Notes: generated by a model not told the origin, from the sequence alone. Positions 1 through 5,543 are shown, numbered from the stretch's first letter. The stretch is DNA of 7,770 bases from an uncultured Eubacteriales bacterium (GCA_900319255.1 ONNU01000075.1:1-7770); one strand, 5' to 3'. Numbers and translations are program-made.

Positions 1-164
1 AGGTTATCAAGGTTGTTCGTGAGCTTACAGGTCTTGGTCTTAAGGACGCTAAGGCTGTTGTTGACGGCGCTCCCAAGACACTCAAGGAAGCTATCAGCAA
101 GGATGACGCTGAGGCTATCAAGGCTAAGCTTTCAGAGGTTGGCGCTGAGGTAGAGATTAAGTAA
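1..164 (+). CDS. rplL: 50S ribosomal protein bL12 (L7/L12), C-terminal part
   Basis: Partial gene: the window opens two bases into a codon, and 53 complete codons remain before a TAA stop. The translation has the bL12 C-terminal domain core, with VIKVVRELTGLGLKDAK followed by a VVDGAPK turn and an ending in GAEVEIK. These are among the most conserved stretches of the family. The protein forms the flexible ribosomal stalk that recruits translation factor GTPases; this C-terminal domain is the part that contacts EF-Tu and EF-G. The N-terminal dimerisation domain and hinge lie upstream of the window. No terminator is visible in the 50 bases before rpmB, so the two genes are probably co-transcribed. 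Identification is secure; only the upstream extent is unknown. Confidence 0.96.
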   Translation, partial: VIKVVRELTGLGLKDAKAVVDGAPKTLKEAISKDDAEAIKAKLSEVGAEVEIK

Positions 165-200
165 TTCAGCTTTTTGGATTATTTATCACACACATAATTC

Positions 201-206
201 AGGAGG
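201..206 (+). promoter_or_regulatory. Ribosome binding site of rpmB
   Basis: A perfect AGGAGG lies eight bases upstream of ATG 215. It decides the start, because it overlaps the first base of the alternative in-frame GTG (206-208) and therefore cannot serve that codon. Confidence 0.85.
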
Positions 207-214
207 TGCTGACA

Positions 215-403
215 ATGGCAAAATGTGAGATTTGCAATAAAGGAGTTACCTTCGGTATAAAGGTATCTCACTCACACAGACGCTCAAACAGAACTTGGAA
301 GCCGAACGTAGTCAAAGTAAAGGCTATCGTAAACGGAACACCCAAGAGAGTTAATGTATGCACCCGTTGCCTCCGTTCAGGCAAGGTTACAAGAGCAGTC
401 TGA
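215..403 (+). CDS. rpmB: 50S ribosomal protein bL28
   Basis: Encodes a 62-residue protein, the normal length for bacterial bL28, a component of the large ribosomal subunit. It begins MAKCEICNKG and contains the conserved SHSHRRSNRTWKPN stretch, a basic RNA-binding signature of the family. Two cysteine pairs (Cys4 and Cys7 near the N-terminus, then a CTRC pair near the C-terminus) mark the zinc-binding (C+) form. An in-frame GTG nine bases upstream could extend the frame, but ATG 215 is chosen because AGGAGG at 201-206 lies eight bases before it and the protein then starts as bL28 does. It follows rplL by 50 bases and is followed by a strong terminator, so it is the last gene of its transcript. 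Confidence 0.96.
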   Translation: MAKCEICNKGVTFGIKVSHSHRRSNRTWKPNVVKVKAIVNGTPKRVNVCTRCLRSGKVTRAV

Positions 404-425
404 TACAACTTAGATAAAAGTTTAG

Positions 426-459
426 CAGCAGTCGGAGCTTTCCGGCTGCTGTTTTTTTT
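426..459 (+). terminator. Intrinsic terminator after rpmB
   Basis: An 11-bp stem (426-436 with 441-451, one G-T wobble) closes a four-base GCTT loop and is followed directly by eight T residues (452-459). It lies 22 bases after the rpmB stop and should end the rplL-rpmB transcript. Confidence 0.93.
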
Positions 460-463
460 GGTC

Positions 464-493
464 TTGATTTGTCGGGGATCTATATGCTATAAT
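464..493 (+). promoter_or_regulatory. Promoter of the zinc-ribbon membrane protein gene
   Basis: TTGATT (464-469) and a perfect TATAAT (488-493) are separated by 18 bases. A TG at 485-486 makes an extended -10. The site lies just after the rpmB terminator, so the downstream gene is probably an independent transcription unit with an untranslated leader of roughly 95 bases. The leader holds two short perfect palindromes (516-525 and 553-564) and a TTTTCGATAA direct repeat (535-544 and 561-570). Confidence 0.72.
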
Positions 494-596
494 GTTTTCA
501 GGGAATAATTACCCGGAAAGCTTTCTGATACTTGTTTTCGATAAGACGCTTTAAAAAGCTTTTTCGATAAAGATATTATGGATCTGGGTGATCCTT

Positions 597-1331
597 ATGT
601 CATATTATTGTGGTAATTGCGGAATGAAAATTGAAGGCGCTGCCGGCTTCTGCCCCTCCTGCGGACAGGCGCTGACAGGAGCCGGAGCTGCCGCTCCTCA
701 GCCCTACGGCGATATCCCCCAGGGTCTGATGCTTGACCCTCAGGGCAATATTTATTGGCACTACACAAGGAAAATGATAAAGCACCCGGAGGTGCTTCTG
801 AAATTCATGAAGATATATACTGTGATAATGATATTGGCTTTTGCTTGTGTCGGTATCATCCTATGCGTTCAGGAGGAGGAATTGGATCCTCTTCTTGATA
901 TCCTGCCCATTCTCCTTATTATACTTGCAGGAAGCTGGGTATTAGCATTTCTCATCTGGCTGATAGTCTGCGCTGTCAGAGGGGGAAAGGATGAAATGGA
1001 TTTTGTCCTGACTGACAGGTATATAGCTTATGTTATATCACCAAAAAAGGCTGACAAGAACCAGAGGATCGCTCAGGCTGTTCAGTTAACAGGAGTCCTG
1101 ACCGGAGATGTTTCGTTAATGATGCAGGGAGCTGTAGCCGGTACACATGCAGGGGGTGTGTTATCCTCTTTTTCTGATATTAATCTTATTGATATCAGAA
1201 GAAAGCAAGAGATGATCTGGGTAAAAGCCGGTATCGAGAATAATGCGATATATATTTATCCTCACCAGTTTGATTATATTCTCCGCAGACTGAAAAGCAA
1301 ATGTCCGAAAGCTAAGATCAAAGGTGAATAA
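597..1331 (+). CDS. Zinc-ribbon, two-TM membrane protein with PH-like C-terminal region
   Basis: Encodes 244 residues of unknown function. An N-terminal zinc ribbon is formed by CGNC (Cys5, Cys8) and CPSC (Cys19, Cys22), followed by an Ala/Gly/Pro linker. Two hydrophobic segments at about residues 73-91 and 102-127 are joined by a short acidic loop (QEEELD) and predict a hairpin in the membrane. The C-terminal half (about 135-237), with FVLTDRYIAYVI, an FSDINLIDI strand, alternating strands and a final helix, resembles the bacterial PH-like fold; this is a pattern judgement, not a match. Both ends should lie in the cytoplasm. An in-frame GTG at 588 is possible, but ATG 597 is preferred because GGTGATCC, complementary to the extended 3' end of 16S rRNA, lies immediately upstream. 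It has its own promoter and terminator and no partner gene. I do not recognise a specific role. Confidence 0.85.
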   Translation: MSYYCGNCGMKIEGAAGFCPSCGQALTGAGAAAPQPYGDIPQGLMLDPQGNIYWHYTRKMIKHPEVLLKFMKIYTVIMILAFACVGIILCVQEEELDPLLDILPILLIILAGSWVLAFLIWLIVCAVRGGKDEMDFVLTDRYIAYVISPKKADKNQRIAQAVQLTGVLTGDVSLMMQGAVAGTHAGGVLSSFSDINLIDIRRKQEMIWVKAGIENNAIYIYPHQFDYILRRLKSKCPKAKIKGE

Positions 1332-1350
1332 GTGTTTTGTGAAATAATCA

Positions 1351-1398
1351 AGCCCGTCCGATGAAGGTCATAGAGCTCCATCGGACGGGCTGCTTTTT
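1351..1398 (+). terminator. Intrinsic terminator after the zinc-ribbon gene
   Basis: A perfect 13-bp GC-rich stem (1351-1363 with 1379-1391) encloses a 15-base loop, followed by GC and five T residues (1394-1398). It lies 19 bases after the stop codon. The minus-strand side has only a weak T-rich flank, so it is mainly a plus-strand terminator. Confidence 0.88.
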
Positions 1399-1425
1399 AT
1401 TTGAATTTATTATAAGCATAGAAAG

Positions 1426-1467
1426 AAAAAAATCGGCTCAGGAAAAGCCTTAGCTGATCCTGAGCCG
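1426..1467 (-). terminator. Intrinsic terminator of the nfnAB operon
   Basis: Read on the minus strand, a perfect 10-bp stem (1467-1458 with 1443-1434) encloses a 14-base loop. It is followed by a T-rich run corresponding to the seven A residues at 1426-1432 of the plus strand. It begins 11 bases after the nfnB stop codon and faces the terminator of the convergent zinc-ribbon gene. Confidence 0.9.
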
Positions 1468-1478
1468 TGAAAAAAGCA

Positions 1479-2879
1479 TTACTGCTTGTTTTTGATATAC
1501 TCGTCTATTGCCTTTGCCGCAGCCTTGCCTGCTCCCATTGCAAGGATAACAGTAGCTGCGCCTGTTACAGCGTCGCCGCCGGCATATACGCCCTCGCGGG
1601 TGGTGAGTCCGTCCTCGCCGTTTGTTACGATACAGCCCTTTGCGTTGGTATCAAGACCGGGAGTGGTGCTTCTGATAAGGGGGTTGGGGCTTGTGCCGAT
1701 GGACATTATCATTGTGTCAACATCGAGAACAAATTCGCTGCCCTCTTTTACGATAGGTCTGCGTCTGCCGCTTGCGTCGGGCTCGCCCAGCTCCATCTCA
1801 ACACATTTCATGCCGCATACCTCGCCAGCCTCGTTGCCAAGGACTTCAACGGGATTGGTAAGAGTCTTGAAGATGATGCCCTCTTCCTCTGCGTGCTCCA
1901 CCTCTTCCTTTCTTGCAGGAAGCTCCTCCATACCTCTGCGGTATACGATATAAACCTCCTCAGCGCCCATTCTCTTTGCGCTTCTTGCAGCATCCATGGC
2001 AACATTGCCGCCGCCGACAACTGCAACCTTTTTGCTGTGCTTGATGGGAGTTTTGCTGCCTTCCTTGTAAGCCTTCATAAGGTTGATACGGGTAAGATAT
2101 TCATTAGCTGAATAAACACCCTTGAGGCTTTCGCCGGGAATATTCATAAAGCGGGGGAGACCTGCGCCGCTGCCGATATAAACAGCCTCGTTGCCCATTT
2201 CAAAAAGCTCGTCAATGGTAAGAACCTTGCCGATGACCATATTTGTTTCGACATCAACGCCGATAGCCTTGAGGTTGTCGATCTCCTTCTGAACGATTAT
2301 CTTGGGAAGTCTGAATTCCGGGATACCGTAAACAAGAACGCCGCCGGCAAGATGGAGAGCCTCGTAAACTGTAACCTTGTAGCCTAACTTTGCAAGATCG
2401 CCCGCAGCAGTCAGACCGCTGGGACCTGCGCCGATGATAGCCACCTTGTGACCGTTCTGTTCCGGAACAGCAGGAGCGTCCTTGCAGTTCTCACGATGCC
2501 AGTCAGCAACAAAACGCTCAAGTCTGCCGATTCCCACAGATTCACCCTTGATGCCTCTGACGCATTTGCTTTCGCACTGCTTCTCCTGGGGACATACACG
2601 ACCGCAGACAGCCGGAAGTGAGCTTGACTTTGCGATGATCTGATAAGCGCCCTCCATATCCTCGTTAGCAACTCTTTCGATAAAAGCGGGGATATCAATC
2701 TGTACGGGACAGCCTGTAGTACAGGGCTTGTGCTTGCAGTTAAGACATCTTCTTGCCTCATTAACTGCCATTTCATATGTATAACCTAAAGCTACCTCTT
2801 CAAAATTATTTCTGCGTACCATGGGATCCTGAACAGGCATGGGACATTTTTTAGGATCCATATTCTTCTGAACTGCCAT
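1479..2879 (-). CDS. nfnB: NADH-dependent ferredoxin:NADP+ oxidoreductase, large subunit NfnB
   Basis: Encodes 466 residues of the GltD-like flavoprotein family. Eight N-terminal cysteines (45, 48, 53, 57 and 92, 96, 102, 106) are placed to hold two [4Fe-4S] clusters. Glu99, between Cys96 and Cys102, is a candidate for the unusual carboxylate ligand known in NfnB. An FAD-binding GAGPSG motif starts near 150, an NADP(H)-binding GGGNVAMDAA motif near 289, a YRRGMEELPAR stretch near 313, and the C-terminal FAD motif with AGGDAVTGAATV near 433. In NfnAB this subunit carries the bifurcating FAD and reacts with NADPH and, through its clusters, with ferredoxin. Databases often label such proteins glutamate synthase small subunit (gltA/gltD). 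Here no glutamate synthase large subunit is present, and the gene lies two bases after nfnA, so NfnB is the better call. A ribosome binding site sits inside the end of nfnA. Length is normal and no key residue is missing. Confidence 0.92.
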   Translation of the reverse strand: MAVQKNMDPKKCPMPVQDPMVRRNNFEEVALGYTYEMAVNEARRCLNCKHKPCTTGCPVQIDIPAFIERVANEDMEGAYQIIAKSSSLPAVCGRVCPQEKQCESKCVRGIKGESVGIGRLERFVADWHRENCKDAPAVPEQNGHKVAIIGAGPSGLTAAGDLAKLGYKVTVYEALHLAGGVLVYGIPEFRLPKIIVQKEIDNLKAIGVDVETNMVIGKVLTIDELFEMGNEAVYIGSGAGLPRFMNIPGESLKGVYSANEYLTRINLMKAYKEGSKTPIKHSKKVAVVGGGNVAMDAARSAKRMGAEEVYIVYRRGMEELPARKEEVEHAEEEGIIFKTLTNPVEVLGNEAGEVCGMKCVEMELGEPDASGRRRPIVKEGSEFVLDVDTMIMSIGTSPNPLIRSTTPGLDTNAKGCIVTNGEDGLTTREGVYAGGDAVTGAATVILAMGAGKAAAKAIDEYIKNKQ

Positions 2880-2881
2880 TA

Positions 2882-3724
2882 TTATTTTACCTCCTTGTTG
2901 AGAAGATTGCAGGAAGCCTCACGAGCATGAGTTTCAAATTCCTTGTACATTGTACCTCTGTGCATTGCTTCGTCAAAATCTACTAAATGACCGTCAAAGT
3001 CGGGACCGTCAACACAAGCGAACTTGGTTTCGCCGCCGACAGTAAGACGGCATCCGCCGCACATACCTGTGCCGTCGATCATAATAGGATTCATGCTGAC
3101 GATAGTTTTGATATTGTATTTCTTTGTAAGCATAGATACAAACTTCATCATAATAACAGGTCCGATAGCGATGACCTCATCATATTCATTGCCCTCTTTG
3201 ATAAGCTCCTCAAGAGCGTTTGTAACAAGACCCTTTGTGCCGTAGCTTCCGTCATCGGTCATCATGCAGAGCTTGTCGCTTGCAGCATTGAATTCATCCT
3301 CAAGAATAACAAGATCCTTGTTTCTGAAGCCGACGATGCTGTGAACCTCGCAGCCGAGATTATGAAGCTTCTTTGCGATAGGATAAGCAATAGCGCAGCC
3401 TACGCCGCCGCCAACAACAGCGACCTTTTTAAGTCCGTCTGTTTCGCTGGGCTTGCCGAGAGGACCGACAAAATCCTGGAGACTGTCGCCCTCATTAAGT
3501 GTATTAAGTTCCATAGTAGCGCCGCCAACGATCTGGAAAATGATCGTAACTGTGCCCTTTTCACGGTCGAAATCAGCGATAGTGAGCGGAACTCTTTCGC
3601 TGTCTGCCTTAGCTCTGAAAATAATAAACTGACCCGGCTCAGCTTTTTTTGCAATAAGCGGAGCTTCGATTTCCATAAGAGTAACTGTGGGATTTAACTC
3701 CTTTTTTCTGACGATCTTATACAT
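2882..3724 (-). CDS. nfnA: NADH-dependent ferredoxin:NADP+ oxidoreductase, small subunit NfnA
   Basis: Encodes 280 residues of the ferredoxin-NADP reductase-like family (PyrK/SudB type). The N-terminal FAD domain has RVPLTI at residues 44-49. The NAD-binding domain has a GGGVGCA Rossmann turn near 105. The C-terminus has a [2Fe-2S] region: MIDGTGMCGGCR, then FACVDGP. Its likely ligands are Cys222, Cys225 and Cys237, with Asp217 as the fourth ligand known in this family. In the complex, NfnA reacts with NADH and passes electrons through its [2Fe-2S] cluster to and from the bifurcating FAD in NfnB. ATG 3724 is preferred over an in-frame TTG at 3793: it has a GAGAGGA ribosome binding site eight bases upstream, and homologues begin near MYKI. 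The residues between the two starts look like translated leader. A PyrK role is unlikely because no pyrD lies beside it. Confidence 0.92.
   Translation of the reverse strand: MYKIVRKKELNPTVTLMEIEAPLIAKKAEPGQFIIFRAKADSERVPLTIADFDREKGTVTIIFQIVGGATMELNTLNEGDSLQDFVGPLGKPSETDGLKKVAVVGGGVGCAIAYPIAKKLHNLGCEVHSIVGFRNKDLVILEDEFNAASDKLCMMTDDGSYGTKGLVTNALEELIKEGNEYDEVIAIGPVIMMKFVSMLTKKYNIKTIVSMNPIMIDGTGMCGGCRLTVGGETKFACVDGPDFDGHLVDFDEAMHRGTMYKEFETHAREASCNLLNKEVK
2890..2895 (-). promoter_or_regulatory. Ribosome binding site of nfnB
   Basis: On the minus strand a perfect AGGAGG lies ten bases before the nfnB ATG and inside the last codons of nfnA. With only two bases between the nfnA stop and the nfnB start, this suggests translational coupling and equal subunit production. 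Confidence 0.85.
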
Positions 3725-3782
3725 CTGAATTATCCTCTCTTTTAAATTAGGCGGATGAGATCCGTCTTTGTTCTGTACGATA

Positions 3783-3820
3783 TGAACCTTCAAGGTGAAT
3801 GAAAAAATCCTGCAGGTTCA
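3783..3820 (-). other. Hairpin in the nfnA leader
   Basis: TGAACCT (3783-3789) and AGGTTCA (3814-3820) form a perfect 7-bp stem. A further three pairs (3793-3795 with 3809-3811) lie inside an asymmetric bulge, closing a 13-base loop. No T-run follows on the minus strand, so it is not an intrinsic terminator. It may stabilise or regulate the roughly 120-base leader; no known riboswitch class is recognised. Confidence 0.4.
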
Positions 3821-3851
3821 ATATTCATCGAATAACTGTACAAACAAAGCT

Positions 3852-3880
3852 ATTATACCACATCGCAATAAATTTTACAA
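3852..3880 (-). promoter_or_regulatory. Promoter of nfnAB
   Basis: On the minus strand TTGTAA (3880-3875) and a perfect TATAAT (3857-3852) are separated by exactly 17 bases, with a TGG just before the -10 forming an extended -10. Transcription should begin near 3845, giving a leader of about 120 bases before nfnA. Confidence 0.82.
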
Positions 3881-3891
3881 GAGCAATAAAC

Positions 3892-3906
3892 AAATCTGTC
3901 AGATTT
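3892..3906. promoter_or_regulatory. Palindrome upstream of the nfn promoter, candidate operator
   Basis: AAATCTG and CAGATTT form a perfect inverted repeat around one central base. It sits 11 bases upstream of the nfn -35 box, a position suited to an activator or to a regulator shared with the divergent gene. The binding protein is unknown. Confidence 0.45.
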
Positions 3907-3983
3907 TTCTTGATTTCGTTAATTTTTTATCATATTTTGCATTGAAATAAGTCCGTCAATTCAAAAAAATCAATATTCCGTAA

Positions 3984-4019
3984 GCGCAAAAAAGGACGAT
4001 ATTTGCGCAAAAAATGAAG
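3984..4019 (+). promoter_or_regulatory. 21-bp-period direct repeat, candidate AraC-family operator
   Basis: GCGCAAAAAA occurs at 3984-3993 and again at 4005-4014, exactly 21 bases apart. The match extends to 13 of 15 positions (3984-3998 against 4005-4019). Two direct half-sites on the same face of the helix at this spacing are typical of AraC-family operators. The downstream copy ends three bases before a poor -35 box (4023). The same bases also form a 7-bp inverted repeat (3984-3990 with 4002-4008), so a hairpin or a dyad operator is an alternative reading. Confidence 0.5.
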
Positions 4020-4022
4020 GCG

Positions 4023-4051
4023 GTCACAATTTTTCCTGCAAAAGTTATAAT
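4023..4051 (+). promoter_or_regulatory. Possible upstream, activator-dependent promoter of the araC-family gene
   Basis: A poor -35 (GTCACA, 4023-4028) and a perfect TATAAT (4046-4051) are 17 bases apart. The direct repeat abuts the -35, which is the geometry of an activator-assisted promoter. The proposal rests on position only. Confidence 0.4.
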
Positions 4052-4079
4052 TGTTCTATAAAAGAGCTTTTTGTTACTA

Positions 4080-4108
4080 TTGATGAATTTACACATCAGT
4101 ATTATAAT
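4080..4108 (+). promoter_or_regulatory. Main promoter candidate of the araC-family gene
   Basis: TTGATG (4080-4085) and a perfect TATAAT (4103-4108) are separated by 17 bases. The -10 lies inside a perfect 14-bp palindrome (4098-4111), which could let a repressor block RNA polymerase directly. The expected leader is about 105 bases. Confidence 0.62.
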
Positions 4109-4221
4109 ACTATTGTATTAATAAATACGATTAGTTTGGTAATATCTGACAAAATTAGCACATAATAATGCAAATACGCAAAAATATATCACTTTAGCAA
4201 CAAGAAGGAGGATTTGGGTAT

Positions 4222-5115
4222 ATGTACCATGACGATCGTCAAAGCCTGAAGGAAACGGGTCAGAAGGGTGATTTTCTGCTTCCTTTTGTAGCCGTCAACA
4301 CAATAATGCCCGATTTTTACACTACCTATCCGATGCACTGGCACGACGAGATGGAGATAGTCTATGTAGAGACCGGGGAATACGAAGAATTTGTAGATCT
4401 TGAGAGATATCATGTAAAGCAGGGCGATATACTGCTGATAAATCCATGCGTACTTCATTCATTCAGGAATATAGACAATAAGAGGACATTTTTCAGAAGC
4501 GTGATATTCAGTATGTCCATGCTGAGCAGCAATAACACAGATTCCTGCTCCATAAAATACTTCACGCCCTTTCTTGATAATATGTATATCAATCCGGTAG
4601 TGATCTCATCGGATGCGGAGAATTACGATCTGCTGTATCAGAGCGTAAGGAAGCTTATAGATCTGTATGATAAAAAGGAGGATTTCTTTGAGCTTGAGAT
4701 AAAGTCGGAGCTATTCAGAATGTTCCATATTCTTTTCAAATACTTCCTTATTCCGGAAGAGCATGAATCAACGATGAAGGATAACACCACCCGCAATATC
4801 AAGACCATACTTGATTACATAGCGGTGAATTATATGAATCCCATCACCATTGAGGAGCTTGCGGCAAGCGTAGACCTGAGCAAGCATTACTTCATGAGAT
4901 TTTTCAAAAAATACATGGGCATGACCTGCATAGAATATATCAACGATTACCGCCTGAACATAGCGACGAACCTGCTTCTGACCACCAGTATGCAGATAAC
5001 AGAGGTCGCTTCAAGCATAGGCATAACCAATCTGTCCTATTTCAACAGGATATTCAAAAAGAAATATAATATGACGCCGAAGGAATACCGGTACAATATC
5101 GACAACCGTAAATGA
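4222..5115 (+). CDS. AraC-family transcriptional regulator with cupin sensor domain
   Basis: Encodes 297 residues, the usual length for two-domain AraC regulators. The N-terminal part (about 15-100) is a cupin: MHWHDEMEIVYVETGEY near 38-54, then a VKQGDILLINPCVLHSF strand-turn-strand at 65-81. The histidines of HWH and LHSF are typical of this sensor fold, which usually binds a sugar or other small ligand. A helical linker follows (about 130-190). The C-terminal DNA-binding domain has two helix-turn-helix motifs, at about 208-230 (ITIEELAASVDLSKHYFMRFF) and 259-280, ending in the family signature NMTPKEYR. ATG 4222 follows AAGGAGG (4205-4211) by ten bases. The gene stands alone and divergent from nfnAB, with no sugar transporter or glycosidase in view, so its target and ligand cannot be named. 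Autoregulation or control of nfnAB is possible from the operator-like repeats in the shared intergenic region. Confidence 0.93.
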   Translation: MYHDDRQSLKETGQKGDFLLPFVAVNTIMPDFYTTYPMHWHDEMEIVYVETGEYEEFVDLERYHVKQGDILLINPCVLHSFRNIDNKRTFFRSVIFSMSMLSSNNTDSCSIKYFTPFLDNMYINPVVISSDAENYDLLYQSVRKLIDLYDKKEDFFELEIKSELFRMFHILFKYFLIPEEHESTMKDNTTRNIKTILDYIAVNYMNPITIEELAASVDLSKHYFMRFFKKYMGMTCIEYINDYRLNIATNLLLTTSMQITEVASSIGITNLSYFNRIFKKKYNMTPKEYRYNIDNRK

Positions 5116-5133
5116 TCCCATCAAAGCGCCATA

Positions 5134-5170
5134 AAACAGGGGAAAGGCAATTTCGGTCTTTCCCCTGTTT
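5134..5170 (+). terminator. Terminator after the araC-family gene
   Basis: A perfect 13-bp stem (5134-5146 with 5158-5170) with an 11-base loop lies 18 bases after the stop. The T-run is short: three T residues form the end of the stem and an AT-rich stretch follows. It is a good terminator by stem, weaker by T-tract, and could act in both directions because the opposite arm begins with A residues. Confidence 0.75.
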
Positions 5171-5193
5171 AGAATTTATATTAATTTGGAATT

Positions 5194-5212
5194 TGGAAAG
5201 TGGAAAGTGGAA
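5194..5212 (+). repeat. GGAAAGT tandem repeat
   Basis: The 7-base unit TGGAAAG occurs twice in tandem, followed by a partial third copy. It is flanked by related GGAATTT and GGAATCA variants. This is a short microsatellite that could vary in copy number by slippage. Confidence 0.7.
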
Positions 5213-5341
5213 TTTAATTTAATTTGGAATCAGGAATTGTATATCAAAGCCTCTACTGAAATGGGAGGGGCAGCGCCGACGTTCGTGTAACATATTTCTG
5301 GGAGTTTTCGTAGAATCCGGCTGAGGATAATTCCACTTCCC
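5202..5341. repeat. Possible small inverted-repeat element
   Basis: GGAAAGTGGAATT at 5202-5214 is matched by its reverse complement at 5329-5341 with one mismatch in 13, bounding 140 bases without coding potential. The form is that of a miniature inverted-repeat element or its remnant. No target-site duplication is obvious, and the left arm lies in a microsatellite, so the match may be chance. Confidence 0.3.
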
Positions 5342-5411
5342 CCTTACAATCGAACTATAACACGCGAGAACGAAAGTAAAGCATTGTCAGACCTGTCCCG
5401 CGATTTTGACA

Positions 5412-5426
5412 CCGGCGGCACGCCGG
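5412..5426. other. GC-rich hairpin upstream of the LRR gene promoter
   Basis: CCGGCG and CGCCGG form a perfect 6-bp stem with a GCA loop, nine bases before the -35 box. No T-run follows. It may be part of a repeat or an attenuating structure for upstream read-through. Confidence 0.45.
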
Positions 5427-5434
5427 CGGTGGAC

Positions 5435-5463
5435 TTGAAAATTTATGGGGGATGTGGTAATAT
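5435..5463 (+). promoter_or_regulatory. Promoter of the LRR membrane protein gene
   Basis: TTGAAA (5435-5440) and TAATAT (5458-5463) are 17 bases apart, with TGG immediately before the -10 as an extended -10 element. The leader would be about 75 bases. Confidence 0.6.
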
Positions 5464-5509
5464 AGGATAATAGAGAATGTGTGTCAAAATGGTAGAAATG
5501 ATATGAGGT

Positions 5510-5526
5510 GATCCGGGGAGCGGATC
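5510..5526 (+). other. Leader hairpin near the LRR gene ribosome binding site
   Basis: GATCCG and CGGATC form a perfect 6-bp stem with a GGGAG loop. It ends four bases before the AAGGAG ribosome binding site (5531-5536), and its left side overlaps AGGTGATCC, itself ribosome-binding-site-like. It could tune translation initiation. Confidence 0.4.
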
Positions 5527-5543
5527 GAAAAAGGAGTGTCGTA

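Larger units (their letters stand above)
5171..5434. other. Non-coding mosaic intergenic region
   Basis: No gene is seen here. The first part (about 5185-5230) is low-complexity and rich in GGAA/TTTAATT. The middle, including GGGAGGGGCAGCGCCGACG near 5263, is GC-rich and resembles intergenic sequence I have seen repeated in related genomes, although this cannot be checked here. The last part (about 5400-5430) is GC-rich with a perfect hairpin. The only ATG frame of note, 5261-5290, is nine codons without a ribosome binding site. The abrupt changes in composition suggest accumulated repeat remnants. Confidence 0.5.

Noticed and set aside
206..214. GTG start of rpmB three codons upstream
   Set aside because: The codon overlaps the ribosome binding site itself, and bL28 begins at MAKCE.
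1467..2111. A 214-codon open frame on the plus strand opposite nfnB, and similar long frames opposite nfnA and the LRR gene
   Set aside because: They are antisense shadows of well-supported genes, with no ribosome binding sites and low-complexity or Cys/Ser-rich translations.
1479..2879. Glutamate synthase small subunit (GltD) as the role of the nfnB gene
   Set aside because: The families overlap in sequence, but the coupled nfnA gene and the absence of a large subunit favour NfnB.
3725..3793. N-terminal extension of NfnA from an in-frame TTG at 3793
   Set aside because: The TTG has no good ribosome binding site, the 23 extra residues do not look like the family start, and ATG 3724 has GAGAGGA at proper spacing.
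3783..3820. Transcription attenuator or riboswitch in the nfnA leader
   Set aside because: There is a stem but no T-run on the minus strand and no recognisable riboswitch core, so it is listed only as a hairpin.
3863..3880. Rex-like operator overlapping the nfn -35 box
   Set aside because: The minus strand reads TTGTAAAATTTATTGCGA; the left half resembles a Rex half-site, but the right half departs from the TTAACAA/TTCACAA pattern at several positions.
5261..5290. Nine-codon ATG frame in the intergenic region
   Set aside because: No ribosome binding site and no context for a leader peptide.
5508..5543. GTG start of the LRR protein twelve codons upstream
   Set aside because: It would put charged residues before the signal peptide and includes the hairpin and the AAGGAG site; ATG 5544 fits both.
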